Part shown: one piece after another, positions 27,961-37,702 of the stretch
How positions within the stretch are numbered: the stretch's first letter is position 1
How the letters are laid out: every line of letters begins with the position of its first letter
Origin: Wolbachia endosymbiont of Spodoptera picta
Lineage (GTDB): Bacteria > Pseudomonadota > Alphaproteobacteria > Rickettsiales > Anaplasmataceae
Reading direction: 5' to 3'
DNA length: 64,000 bases
Assembly (NCBI RefSeq): GCF_018141665.1
Contig: NZ_CP067976.1
Span: forward strand, 248,001-312,000
The notes under the pieces: model-generated
Told to the model about the DNA's origin: nothing
The model's input: the letters and a program-made list of their open reading frames with translations, nothing else
Databases searched by the model: none
Made by a program: the position numbers and the translations under genes

Positions 27961-29795
27961 TCACTTCTCATTCAACCATTGGCTTTGCCTTACTTTTTTA
28001 GGCTTTTTGCTTTCCATTTTTCCACTCAAACTATTCCATTTACTCTCTGGCCAATGATCGATTCCAAGCGCAATAGATGCAGCTCTCGCATAAATTTGGT
28101 AATCTAGCACTTCATTTCTTTCTCTTACCTTTTGCCACTCTTGTTTGGTGTATCCTTTTACCACTTTGCTGACTAATTGCTCTGCCGTTAGCTGCTTAAA
28201 ATATTCAGGTGCATATTCGGGAAAATGACAATATCCTGCTGGAGCTTCTTCACCTTCTTTTAAAACATTAAGTAATTGAAAAAGCTCTGACTTTAATATC
28301 GATACTCCTACTGGCCATAGCTTTATTCTCTCTTTAGCTTTTGACCACCAACTGTTATATCTACTCTACTTGGGCTGCTAAGTGGCACTAGTGCTTTATT
28401 TACACCTTTTACTGCCATTACTCTTCCAGAGCCTTGATGACTCCTTACCCAATTATACACTTCCTGCGTTGCATACCCTGCATCAACCGCCATCATACTT
28501 ATCATATATTCAAGACCATTTTCACCAATAAAATGATGATTGAGGAGCTCCGAAAGCTTTCCCCATACTTCTCCTCCTCCTGTATCTCCTTCAAATACTC
28601 GGTAGTCTATTGACCAACTTTCACGGCTTTTTCCCCATGCTACAACTTCTACTTCTAACCGATCTTTTTGGACATCTACTCCTGCTGTGAGAACCACTTC
28701 ACCTTTTGGTACTGTGCCTACGGGAAAAAATTCTCTCCTGTTAAATAATTGCTTCCAATCTGGTACTTCTCCTTTATCTACCCAGGTTTCTCCAAGCGTA
28801 GTATTTATCCAAACCTTCAGTAATTGTTCGCTTTCCTTTGCATGGAGAAAGTCCTCTACTGCTTGTTGCCAACTATACCAGCCTACTGGACTATAAAGAC
28901 TTGAAAGATGAAATCCTTTTTTCTCCCCTTCTTTTGCCCCTGTAGCTCTCCATTCTCCACGGTCTAGCATCTCTGTCTTTTGATGATTTTCTATCTTTTC
29001 ACCACATTCTATACACATATAGTGTGCTGTATTTGGATTTTTATCTTCCCATTTTATTTGTGACCACTTTAAAATTTGGTAATAATTACAATGCGGACAT
29101 GGTACAAAAAAATATCTCTTGTCTGTAGCTTCAAATTCCTTCTCAATTCTGCTTATTCCATGAATCGTTGGCGTTGATACTAAAAAAATCTTTCGCCGTG
29201 CAAATGTATTAGTACGGGCTATGCTGAGTAAAACTGGATCTCCTTCACCTCCCGAATCTCCTGGATAGGCATCTATTTCATCAAGAAAGAGATATTTTAC
29301 TGGCATAGATCGGAGGCCTACACTGCTATTTGCTCCGGTTATTACTACTATTCCACCTGGAAATTCCTTACTTTGTACAGTATTCCCTGAATCTCTTGAT
29401 CTTGGGTCTTTTACTTTACTTTTTAAACATGGTGTACTTTCAATCAGTGGCGCAAATCTTCCTTTTGACCAACGTTTTCCCATTTCAACTGTTGGCTGTA
29501 CTACTAGCATTGGCCCTGGTGTTTGATCGATGATATAGCCTATCCAATTGTTACCAGCTTCTGTTCCCCCAATCTGCGCTCCTTTCATGAATACTACTTT
29601 TTCTGCAGGTGAAGAAGGAGAAAGTGAATCCATTATTTCTTTTAAATAAGGAGTTCTTTCTGTTCTCCATTTCCCTGGCTCTGATGCTGCAGTTGGTGCT
29701 AGAACTCGATACTCATTTGCCCACTCTGATACTTTAAGCTCTGGATCTGGTCTTAAACCTTCAGAAAAAGCTCTAGCGTATATCATTGTCTGCAT
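27961..29795 (-). pseudogene. Phage terminase large subunit (lambda gpA family), frameshifted
   Basis: Residues 1-490 are in one frame, with the ATPase region K-G-A-Q-I-G-G-T-E near residue 72 and Walker B L-F-L-D-E-I-D-A near residue 168, a Cys cluster (C-P-H-C...C-I-E-C) and the nuclease Asp in G-V-D-V-Q. At about 28326-28330 the frame shifts: G-G-Q-K-L-K-R-E stops, while the next frame continues I-K-L-W-P-V-G-V-S to the normal end (27961). A missing G in K-R-G explains it. The C-terminal part is still open from 28330. Without repair the protein lacks about 120 residues including part of the nuclease, so packaging would fail. Confidence 0.9.
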
Positions 29796-31267
29796 CTATT
29801 CATAATTGACTCTATCTCAACATCATTAACAGTAGAACTACACTCTTCCAGTTCCATAAACATCTTTTTCTGAAATTCCTTTTCTATGTATCTTTTGCTC
29901 ATCTCACTTATCATTATTGCTATAATAAGCGCAAGTATTCCTGTTGTTGTTGCAAAAATGATTGTACTGCTTATTGTTGTTGCTGTTAAACCTATATATG
30001 CTGCCATTGCTACTGCGCTAACTGTAATACAGATGCAGATAATATTATTATGTTTTTTCATCCTTTTATCTGCTATTTCTCTCTGTGCTATATATTTATT
30101 ATGAAGGGTTGGAAAATTAACAACGGTATCTCTGCAGAGTAACGCTCCATTTTTTTCAGTAAATAAAACTTTAAGTAACTCTAAATTATTTGACTTGATT
30201 GCTAAGTGCAAAACAGGTGTATAGTTTGCTCCTTTTTTCAGTAGTAATTTTACTACATGTAAATGTCCTTTTTCTGCAGCAAGGTAAATAGGTGATAAAC
30301 CTTTATTATTTACAATATCAATATCAATTTCTTCCTTTAAGATTGCATCTACAAGCTCAATTTCTCCTCTTTGTGCAGCTAAATGGAGTAGACTATTCTT
30401 TTCAGAACCGTATTTATTACTCATCAAAGCCTTCTTTATCTCAGGTTTAGCGTAATCAAATGGTGTCTTGCCCCTATCGTCTTTTACCAGAGGGTCTATA
30501 TCTTCTCGCGTTAGTAAGACCTCTATTGTTTTAAGTCTTTCAGCGTAATGTAGAGGTGTTCTATTTTCGTAGTCCTGCAAATTGACTTGAGCATTAGGCT
30601 CCTTTATTAAGCATTTGAGAATATCAAGACATAAATCCCTTTCATCGTAATTAGTATTACTTACAGCTATATGCACAGGTGATAATTTCATCGAGTTTTG
30701 TCCTACACGTGCGCTATTTACATCTGCTCCTAGCTCCAGTAATAACTTTACTATCTCCAACTTCTTGTTATTAACTGCATAGTGCATTGGTGTCTGATTT
30801 CGTGCATCAAAGACATCTATTTCAGCGCTTCCTTCTTCCACTAAAATTTTGACAACATTTTCATGTCCTATGCCTGCTGCTAGATGTAATGGAGTATGAT
30901 GCAGAGCATTTCGTACATTAACGTCAATACCTTTTCTGATCAAATATCTAACTGCATTAATTTCACCTATCATTGCAGCTAAATGAAGTAAGCTATCTTG
31001 TTCTGATCCGTATTTGTGATTGATTAATGCTTGTAATATTTCTGCTTTTTTACCTTCTTTGGCATAATCTAAGGAGGTTTTGCCTTCATTGTCCTCAACA
31101 AAAGGATTAATGTTCTTTTTCGTGAGTAACAGATCTACCATACTTAATTCATCAAACTCTATAGCGCAATGCAGTGGAGTTTTTCCGTTTAACCCTCTGA
31201 CATTAACATCTAATCCAGGTTGATTAATGAGGCATTTTATTAACTCTAAACTTAAGTTATCAGCCAT
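29783..31267 (-). CDS. Ankyrin-repeat protein with C-terminal membrane segments
   Basis: 494 aa. About ten ankyrin repeats of 33 aa fill residues ~1-370, with repeated G-K-T-P-L-H-C-A-I, H-T-P-L-H-L-A-A-G and Q-T-P-M-H-Y-A-V cores. Two hydrophobic stretches near residues 425-470 are membrane helices (V-A-M-A-A-Y-I-G-L and I-L-A-L-I-I-A-I-M-I). It lies between the two terminase genes, overlapping the large-subunit start by 13 bp. Ankyrin proteins of Wolbachia are candidate host-directed effectors; a phage-borne one in this slot fits the known phage WO layout. No signal peptide. Confidence 0.92.
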   Translation of the reverse strand: MADNLSLELIKCLINQPGLDVNVRGLNGKTPLHCAIEFDELSMVDLLLTKKNINPFVEDNEGKTSLDYAKEGKKAEILQALINHKYGSEQDSLLHLAAMIGEINAVRYLIRKGIDVNVRNALHHTPLHLAAGIGHENVVKILVEEGSAEIDVFDARNQTPMHYAVNNKKLEIVKLLLELGADVNSARVGQNSMKLSPVHIAVSNTNYDERDLCLDILKCLIKEPNAQVNLQDYENRTPLHYAERLKTIEVLLTREDIDPLVKDDRGKTPFDYAKPEIKKALMSNKYGSEKNSLLHLAAQRGEIELVDAILKEEIDIDIVNNKGLSPIYLAAEKGHLHVVKLLLKKGANYTPVLHLAIKSNNLELLKVLFTEKNGALLCRDTVVNFPTLHNKYIAQREIADKRMKKHNNIICICITVSAVAMAAYIGLTATTISSTIIFATTTGILALIIAIMISEMSKRYIEKEFQKKMFMELEECSSTVNDVEIESIMNRCRQ

Positions 31268-31286
31268 TTTATATTCAAAATCTTTT

Positions 31287-31826
31287 TTATATTTGAAATT
31301 TAGTATTAGATAATTCTTGTAATGAGTTTGTAATCTCTTCGGTTAGCGCCATATGAATCTTTTCAGTGTCGCTCAGTGATGCAAGCAGTGCTGAAACTCT
31401 ATTTGGAATATTAAGCAAATTATTACGGACAACTCTTGCTACATTAAACGCATCGCGCTTTACTTCTTCTACTGCTACAAGTTCTCCTATCTCAGCCTTA
31501 GCTTTCGCCTCAAGAAGTTTACCTCGCTCCATTTCATTTTTTATTCGCGTTTTAAGCAACATCGTGGAAAGTTTTTCTCCGCTTTCTGAATAGTTTTTTC
31601 TTCTCAGTGGTTGACTTGGATCTCTGATTGTTTCTATAGCCCTGTTTGCTTGTTCTCGGTCAATGAGTCCATCTTCCAGCTCAACTATTCCTTTTTTTAC
31701 TAAAGAACAGACATATTGCTTTGATACTCCTATCTCTCTTGCCCATTCTGTTTGTGTGATTTTTTCCACTCTTTTCCTCCTCTCTTTTCGCTCCTTTTTA
31801 CGAATTTTCTTCTTGAATTTCCGCAA
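31287..31826 (-). CDS. Terminase small subunit, Nu1-like
   Basis: 179 aa with a Lys/Arg-rich start (K-K-K-I-R-K-K-E-R-K-E-R-R-K-R), a helix-turn-helix (W-A-R-E-I-G-V-S-K-Q-Y-V) and a helical C-terminal region. The gene overlaps the methylase by 29 bp. If a later start is used, the basic tail is lost: the next Met is too far in to make a good N terminus. It would bind the packaging site and recruit the large subunit. Confidence 0.85.
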   Translation of the reverse strand: MRKFKKKIRKKERKERRKRVEKITQTEWAREIGVSKQYVCSLVKKGIVELEDGLIDREQANRAIETIRDPSQPLRRKNYSESGEKLSTMLLKTRIKNEMERGKLLEAKAKAEIGELVAVEEVKRDAFNVARVVRNNLLNIPNRVSALLASLSDTEKIHMALTEEITNSLQELSNTKFQI

Positions 31827-33018
31827 AAGTTTTACCAGTACTGGCTAAAAGGGCATCTCTTCCGGTATATATTTGCCAACGTTTTATGGTTACATCTACA
31901 AATTTTGAATCTAGCTCTATTGTCCTACAGATTCTTCCTGTTCTCTCACATGCAATCAGTGTACTTCCAGAACCACTAAATGGATCAAATACTATATCTC
32001 CAGGTCTACTGCTATTAACTATTGCTCTCTCCATTAGCTCTACTGGCTTCATTGTTGGATGTAATGAGTTATGTGTTGGCTTATCATAAAACCACAGATC
32101 ACTTTGATTTCTTCCTCCATGCCACTCACGTTTATTACCGCTTTTCCATCCATAGAGCATTGCTTCGTATTGTCTTTGATAATCTGATCTTCCTAGCGTA
32201 AAGTGACTCTTTGCCCAAATGATAAATGTTGACCATTTTCCTCCTGCCTCCTCAAATGCTTTTTTCAACGTTGAAAACTCTGATGATGATATGCAAATGT
32301 AAATTGCCCCCTTCGTATATGCTAAAATATGGGAACAGATGTCATAGAGAAAAAGCTCATACTTTTCACCTTGATTATCGTTTAGTATCTTTTTATCCTC
32401 TCTTTCTTGACTGCTACCATAATCAACGTTATATGGAGGATCACAAACAGTAATGTCTGCCATTTTATCATCTAACAGCGCTTTATATGATTCAACTACA
32501 GAGCTATCACCACAATAGATTCTATGATCACCTAAAATCCATAAATCCCCTGGTTTTGTTATTTCTACCCTTTTTTCATCACCAACCAAGTCAGAAAAAT
32601 CTTCTTTTTCACCATCTAAGTCATCAAGGAAATGTTGAACTTTTTCTAGCTCAAATCCAGTCATTTTAAGATCAAATTGTAAATCTTCTAACTCTTGAAT
32701 TTCCACCTTCAAAAGATCATCATCCCACTTTGCCCAATTAGCTGATTGATTTGCCAGTAACCGAAAAGCTTTGGTTTGTGGTTCATTTAAATTATCACTT
32801 AAGACCACTGGAATACTCTCCATACCAAGTTTTCTTGCTGCTTTAAGTCTTAAATGGCCATCAACCACAGTCCCATCGCTTTTTGCAATTATTGGTATAC
32901 GAAAACCAAACTCCCGAATAGAAGCACACATTCTATTTACTACGTCATCATTTTTACGTGGGTTACGCTCATATTCGACTAGATCTCGAGTAGGATAGTA
33001 GTGGATTGCTAAATTCAT
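31798..33018 (-). CDS. ParB-like nuclease domain fused to a DNA methylase
   Basis: 406 aa. The N-terminal ~120 residues form a ParB/Spo0J-type domain (N-P-R-K-N-D, V-D-G-H-L-R-L-K-A-A-R-K-L-G with the G-H-x-R box). From residue ~150 comes an adenine/cytosine-N4 methylase: D-P-P-Y-N near residue 195 and F-D-P-F-S-G-S-G-S-T near residue 355, so motif IV precedes motif I (beta-class order). It may modify phage DNA to escape restriction. First in the packaging block after the RuvC-like gene. Confidence 0.93.
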   Translation of the reverse strand: MNLAIHYYPTRDLVEYERNPRKNDDVVNRMCASIREFGFRIPIIAKSDGTVVDGHLRLKAARKLGMESIPVVLSDNLNEPQTKAFRLLANQSANWAKWDDDLLKVEIQELEDLQFDLKMTGFELEKVQHFLDDLDGEKEDFSDLVGDEKRVEITKPGDLWILGDHRIYCGDSSVVESYKALLDDKMADITVCDPPYNVDYGSSQEREDKKILNDNQGEKYELFLYDICSHILAYTKGAIYICISSSEFSTLKKAFEEAGGKWSTFIIWAKSHFTLGRSDYQRQYEAMLYGWKSGNKREWHGGRNQSDLWFYDKPTHNSLHPTMKPVELMERAIVNSSRPGDIVFDPFSGSGSTLIACERTGRICRTIELDSKFVDVTIKRWQIYTGRDALLASTGKTFAEIQEENS

Positions 33019-33132
33019 ATATGTTTAAATTCTTAATAATTAAAAAGTTAATATTCAAAATATCTCTGACGCTAAAGAAGGCCTGGGGTCAAACCCACCA
33101 AACCCTCCAGCATGGCCGAAAGGACCCACTTT

Positions 33133-33591
33133 TTATGGGTTTTTTGTCTTATTAATATCTTTACTAATATAGAACATCAAAGCTAAAGCATCGGCCTCAT
33201 TATCATCTCTAGGTGAAAAACTTTTTTCACGTATCGCTTCAATAACTTCACTCTTACTTGCATTGCCTTTGCCTGCTATAAAGCGTTTTATAGTTTTAAC
33301 ATTAACACCTTGGTAGGGAATATTGTTCTCTTCACACCAAGCAGATAGAACGGCAAGAAAACCACCGTAGCAATGCGCTGCATCAGTTCCTAGATGTCTT
33401 CTCACTTCTTCAAAATACACTGCAGTGAACTCATGTTTCAAAGAATTAAGCCAATTACGAAGATTCAAGAAGCACATGCCACCTCCACTGAAACGACTAC
33501 CATGAAAGCCTTTGCTTCCACTTTCAATTATTCCATCTGTTAGAATTGCCCAGCCCGTTTGCTTGCCAAGGTCCAGTGTTAGGATTGACAT
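33133..33591 (-). CDS. RuvC-like Holliday-junction nuclease
   Basis: 152 aa. First strand I-L-T-L-D-L-G-K-Q-T-G-W-A with the catalytic Asp, then Y-F-E-E-V near residue 79 and a closing acidic pair D-D-N-E-A-D-A near residue 135: the four-acid pattern of RuvC/resolvase-like nucleases. It is the most upstream gene of the leftward head block and could resolve branched phage DNA before packaging. The C terminus includes K-T-K-N-P and is followed by a short G-T-rich stretch. Confidence 0.85.
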   Translation of the reverse strand: MSILTLDLGKQTGWAILTDGIIESGSKGFHGSRFSGGGMCFLNLRNWLNSLKHEFTAVYFEEVRRHLGTDAAHCYGGFLAVLSAWCEENNIPYQGVNVKTIKRFIAGKGNASKSEVIEAIREKSFSPRDDNEADALALMFYISKDINKTKNP

Positions 33592-33763
33592 TTATATTCA
33601 TAATTTGTTTCGCTAGAGTGCTATATAATATATATTCAGGATTTGAAAAATTTTTGTCCAAAAAATCTTCTTCTTAAGCAAACTTTTTAGAAAAAACTTG
33701 GTTAAAAATCAGTAAACAGCTATTGCATAATTATTGGTCAAGACTTTCAGATTTCTATCTTAA

Positions 33764-33775
33764 CTATTTAAATAG
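33764..33775. promoter_or_regulatory. Palindrome CTATTTAAATAG in the divergent promoter region
   Basis: A perfect 12-bp palindrome 33 bp before the start of the rightward unknown operon, in the 217-bp gap between it and the leftward RuvC-like gene. AGACT/AGTCT flanks widen the symmetry. It may be an operator for either gene. No factor can be named. Confidence 0.35.
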
Positions 33776-33808
33776 TCTATTATGTTATCATGGTGTGGTT
33801 AGTTTCTT

Positions 33809-35041
33809 ATGAACATTTATCCAAATCGTAAATTTTGGGAAGATGATTTAGAAGTCCCTGTTAACCATTTGCTTGACCGTTTTCACAATACAAAAATACG
33901 TCAGTCTTGGATAGATTCACTTTCTGGTAAGCAATTAAATATTATTTTTCAAAACTCCTTTAAAGATAAATTAAATGCTCAACTCTTTGATGATGAAAGT
34001 TACGATAATACATCTGTACAATACAAACGTAAAGTGATTGCTAATTATTCCGATTCTCTCGTTACTTACTACTTGATTACCTGTTTTGACCGTGCAAAAC
34101 TAGAAGTTACTGTCAGTGAAATTGCAAGATCTGCATTAACTACAGAACTCATGAAATCCTACCTTGTAAAAAATAATAATAAATATGATAAGAAGTCTTT
34201 GCTGTTTCTACTGTTTCATGCAGATTACAATCTTTTAAAGTCTGTCTATCACTTTGAAAAAATACAAAGAAAGAGTTTCATGTCTTTTGCCTTACAAAAA
34301 ATACCAAGACGACCAAGTACTCCATTTAAGGACTTTATCTCAGAGGAAATCATACAACAAATACTGAAAGAAAATAACATTAAGAGAAATGACAGTTTCG
34401 AGAATCAACTACAAGGTTTCTTCTATCATCAGAATCGTTTATATGTGTTAATACGCAAAGCTAGCGATATAGATTTGTTGTTAAATTCAAACAAAGTTAT
34501 TCATGGCCATAAGGCAGAGTGGATGATTTTGGATTTTCTACTAAATGGCACTCAGGTAGATCTTGGTGCTAGAAATATTGATCAAGCTATAGAAATAGCA
34601 AATAGCATTGCAAGTTGTTACTTTGGCTGCGAATGTATTTTTGTAGATGTGCAGGATAAAAATTTCGCGGAACAGGTGCATAAATTTATAGAAACTTGTA
34701 TTAATGAATCTGATTCAAATATTCGTGTTTTTGAGTTAAAGTTTCAGTCAAATCGTTTCAATTACAGCTATACTAATATCACTTTGACTGTCGCTCCATA
34801 TGATCCTATTGCACCGGAATTGCATGTTTTAAAGCCATTTGTAGGAAACATAGTGCCACTTATAGAGTCGATTAAAGTAATATTTCAAGGCAAAAAGATA
34901 GGCTTATTTTTCAAGCGAAGTGATGAGTATATAGCAATTTACTACTCTGAACATCCTCTGAATAAAAGGGAAAGAGAGGATTTTAAAGCATACATAAAAC
35001 AATTTTATGGTCTTACAATCTTGCCAAGAGCAAATCTCTGA
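33809..35041 (+). CDS. Unrecognised 410-aa protein, first gene of a rightward pair
   Basis: I do not recognise this family. It is 410 aa with no signal peptide, no long membrane segment and no metal or nucleotide motif that I can name. The mid part (residues ~140-320) is rich in charged and aromatic residues; K-V-I-H-G-H-K-A-E-W-M-I-L-D-F near residue 230 is the most motif-like block, and it could mark a nuclease-like active site, though that is a guess. It ends inside the next gene by 35 bp. The start has no clear ribosome site. It sits opposite the head operon and is transcribed away from it. Confidence 0.75.
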   Translation: MNIYPNRKFWEDDLEVPVNHLLDRFHNTKIRQSWIDSLSGKQLNIIFQNSFKDKLNAQLFDDESYDNTSVQYKRKVIANYSDSLVTYYLITCFDRAKLEVTVSEIARSALTTELMKSYLVKNNNKYDKKSLLFLLFHADYNLLKSVYHFEKIQRKSFMSFALQKIPRRPSTPFKDFISEEIIQQILKENNIKRNDSFENQLQGFFYHQNRLYVLIRKASDIDLLLNSNKVIHGHKAEWMILDFLLNGTQVDLGARNIDQAIEIANSIASCYFGCECIFVDVQDKNFAEQVHKFIETCINESDSNIRVFELKFQSNRFNYSYTNITLTVAPYDPIAPELHVLKPFVGNIVPLIESIKVIFQGKKIGLFFKRSDEYIAIYYSEHPLNKREREDFKAYIKQFYGLTILPRANL

Positions 35042-36113
35042 TCTTCTTAATTCTGGCAGCTCTTGGGTTAATCCAAATCAAAATTACATCGAAGCAGCAA
35101 GGTATTTGTCAGATCTTGAATTAATTAAGATGCAAGAGAGGTCTTACATTATCTGCTCTCGTAGACAAGATAAATTAGATTGGCCCAATATAGTTGATCC
35201 ATACTGTAACAATGAGATTTTCATTGATGAGGACTTTAACGAAGCATGCGATAATATAATTTGTGAAAACTGCAACCGTGATATTTTACCTAATACCTAC
35301 AAGAAGCAAAGATTTCACCACTTATCTGCATATTTAAACCCAGAGAAATTTATGAATTGGTTTGAAGGTCAGCTAAGTGATACAAATTTTATGTGGCAAA
35401 AAGTGGAAAGCGGAGTTTATCATGTTGGTGGACAAGGTAAGATTGTAAGTTTAATCATACTTGATTTTTGCACCAATCCAACATTCTTAACGATAGATAA
35501 GCTTAAAGCTAATCCAACTGTATTAATAATACTGAGAAAAAATCCATCAAACATACCTCTTGATTTGCCCATAGTAAAAATGGTTGACCTTTTCTTTCAG
35601 CATAAGACTTTAATTGAAGTATTCCAAGAAGCAGCACAAAGAGGAGTACTAGAGTTCATACCAAATACTTCAATGCAAATCTTACATACTGCACTTAATC
35701 TAATTGAACCTCCTAAAGAGAAGGAATTATTAAAGTTGCAATTGATAGAGGGCTCACTTTACGTAAACAATATAGAGATTCTAAATAAGAAAGCTGTAGC
35801 ATGTATGAAGGTTTTTCGCATATTATTTGAACAATTTTTGAATGATTGTAAAAAAGAATTACCTCCTGAAAAACACATGTTGCTTAGCATAACTGAAATA
35901 GAAAAGCGCCTAAATCTTGATCCAGAAGCAGATCCAGAACATCACATCAGAAAACCACTAAACACAATCCAAAGAACAATAAAAACCACCTTAGCTAAAA
36001 AATTAGGACTAAACATCGAACGTAATGATGTGATTCAAACAGTTGGTTGGCCTGGATCATTGCGTAGAGATTATGGTTACCGTATTAACCCTTTTACTGT
36101 GGTAGTTCGTTAA
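35007..36113 (+). CDS. Unrecognised 368-aa protein with zinc-knuckle and possible C-terminal DNA-binding domain
   Basis: Not recognised as a family. Four or more Cys (Y-I-I-C-S-R, Y-C-N-N, I-I-C-E-N-C-N-R) near residues 48-95 could bind zinc. The C-terminal ~80 residues, from L-L-S-I-T-E-I-E-K-R-L-N-L to Y-G-Y-R-I-N-P, look like a winged helix that may bind DNA. It lacks its own ribosome site and starts 35 bp inside the first gene, so translation is coupled or the two were once one ~770-aa protein split by a frameshift. No strong hint of function; a phage accessory or defence-like role is inference. Confidence 0.72.
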   Translation: MVLQSCQEQISDLLNSGSSWVNPNQNYIEAARYLSDLELIKMQERSYIICSRRQDKLDWPNIVDPYCNNEIFIDEDFNEACDNIICENCNRDILPNTYKKQRFHHLSAYLNPEKFMNWFEGQLSDTNFMWQKVESGVYHVGGQGKIVSLIILDFCTNPTFLTIDKLKANPTVLIILRKNPSNIPLDLPIVKMVDLFFQHKTLIEVFQEAAQRGVLEFIPNTSMQILHTALNLIEPPKEKELLKLQLIEGSLYVNNIEILNKKAVACMKVFRILFEQFLNDCKKELPPEKHMLLSITEIEKRLNLDPEADPEHHIRKPLNTIQRTIKTTLAKKLGLNIERNDVIQTVGWPGSLRRDYGYRINPFTVVVR

Positions 36114-36682
36114 CTGTGTTGACGAGAAGTAAAAGTAGTATATTTTACCCTAAAGTCACATCTAGCTTTAAAATACAGTTTTTGTCTTATTTAAAGAAAT
36201 TTGAAAATATAAATTCTCAATTACGCAACTCACCAAAAACCTATCTCGTTTCTTTTGCTTTCTTCAATCTTTTCTACTCTGTTCGTTTGCCGACTTTTGT
36301 GTTTGAAGCACATCTACACTCAATGCCCTTCTATAATATATATACCGGATTTCTTGCTACTTTTTCCGGGATTTTCTGAAAAAAAGTTAAAATAATTTGA
36401 ATGTAGCTCAGAAATTAAAGAGCTTTAAGAATCCGCTAAACGGAACTCCTAGACATCTTACTATTTGAGTTGTTTCCATTTTGGAAATAACTGTTTACTG
36501 GAGCTGAGAAGAGGTCAAATGGATTTTTGATAAAACATATATCCCCCTCTATCTAGCTCATTAATAAGTTATAATAGCCCTCTAAAGACGTTTTAAAGAA
36601 TTTGGTTGCAGTAAAGACAATTAATTGGTTAAATTCCTTAAACTTCATTAATGGTTTGTTTGTAAGTTATAGGAGATAGATA
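36114..36682. other. Spacer before the RhuM-family gene
   Basis: About 570 bp without a credible gene. An 87-codon frame (36116-36379) has no ribosome site and a composition unlike a protein, so it is not called. The RhuM promoter is likely at the right end, and AGGAGA precedes that gene's ATG by 6 nt. Confidence 0.5.
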
Positions 36683-37702
36683 ATGGATGAGAATAAGATT
36701 GTATTTTATACTACCCCAGGTGGAAATATAGAAATTGAAGTTTTATGCAGAGATGAAAATCTTTGGCTTACGCAAAAAAGGATGGCTGAATTATTTGATG
36801 TGCAACTGCCGGCTATTAGTAAGCATATAAAGAACATATTTGAATCTGGTGAATTACAAGAAAAAGAAGTTGTTTCCACTTTTGAGGTAACTGCTGCAGA
36901 TGGTAAAAATTACCCGACGCAATTTTATAATGTAGATACAATCATAGCTGTTGGTTATCGAGTTAATTCTAAAAAGGCTACATCTTTCAGAGTATGGGCT
37001 ACAAAAGTTTTGAGGGATTTTATCATCAAAGGATTTGTATTGAATAGTGAACGGCTAAAAAACGGCCCAAAGTTTGGCAAAGATTACTTCAATGAATTAC
37101 TTGAAAAAATCAGGGAAATACGAGCATCCGAACGCAGATTTTACCAGAAGATTACAGATATTTATGCTGAATGCTCTGCAGATTATGATCCACATTCGGA
37201 TATAACAAGACAATTTTACGCAAAAGTACAAAATAAATTATATTGGGCAATTTATGGTTTAACTGCAGCAGAGTTGATATGTTCTCGAGTTGATCACGAA
37301 AAGCCACATATGGGGCTAACTACATGGAAAGATGGTTCTGGCAACAAAATTCATAAGAGTGATGTGAGTACTGCAAAAAACTATTTGACTGAAAAAGAGT
37401 TGAGTGAACTAAATCATATTGTTTCGATGTATCTAGATTATGCGGAACTTCAAGCAAGAAAGCATCGGCTAATGAAAATGCAGAATTGGGTTGAAAAGTT
37501 GGATGCATTTCTATTGTTCAATGATTATGAAGTGCTTAAAGATGCTGGTAAAGTTAGTGCTGAAGTTGCAAAAGCTCTAGCTGAAGGAGAATACGAAAAG
37601 TATAGAGTTATACAAGATAAATTACATGAATCTGACTTTGATGAATTAATGAAAGCAAGTAAAGAAAGTGAGAAAATAACTACAACAAAAACCAGCTTGT
37701 AG
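36683..37702 (+). CDS. RhuM-family (virulence-associated) protein
   Basis: 339 aa. The N-terminal domain L-W-L-T-Q-K-R-M-A-E-L-F-D-V and I-S-K-H-I-K-N-I-F-x-S-G-E-L is the usual RhuM opening, a DNA-binding-like helix set, followed by V-G-Y-R-V-N-S-K-K-A-T-x-F-R-V-W-A. RhuM proteins occur on mobile elements and pathogenicity islands, with function largely unknown, some linked to Fic/Doc-like or toxin-type roles. RBS AGGAGA supports the ATG. It stands alone, 60 bp before group II intron copy 2. Confidence 0.9.
   Translation: MDENKIVFYTTPGGNIEIEVLCRDENLWLTQKRMAELFDVQLPAISKHIKNIFESGELQEKEVVSTFEVTAADGKNYPTQFYNVDTIIAVGYRVNSKKATSFRVWATKVLRDFIIKGFVLNSERLKNGPKFGKDYFNELLEKIREIRASERRFYQKITDIYAECSADYDPHSDITRQFYAKVQNKLYWAIYGLTAAELICSRVDHEKPHMGLTTWKDGSGNKIHKSDVSTAKNYLTEKELSELNHIVSMYLDYAELQARKHRLMKMQNWVEKLDAFLLFNDYEVLKDAGKVSAEVAKALAEGEYEKYRVIQDKLHESDFDELMKASKESEKITTTKTSL

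Noticed and set aside
33060..33132. GC-richer stretch after the RuvC-like gene with hairpins, first considered as a tRNA
   Set aside because: No cloverleaf, no CCA and no anticodon arm; possibly a weak terminator, not enough to call.
36116..36379. 87-codon forward frame after the unknown operon
   Set aside because: No ribosome site and an amino-acid mix not like a protein; it is best seen as spacer.
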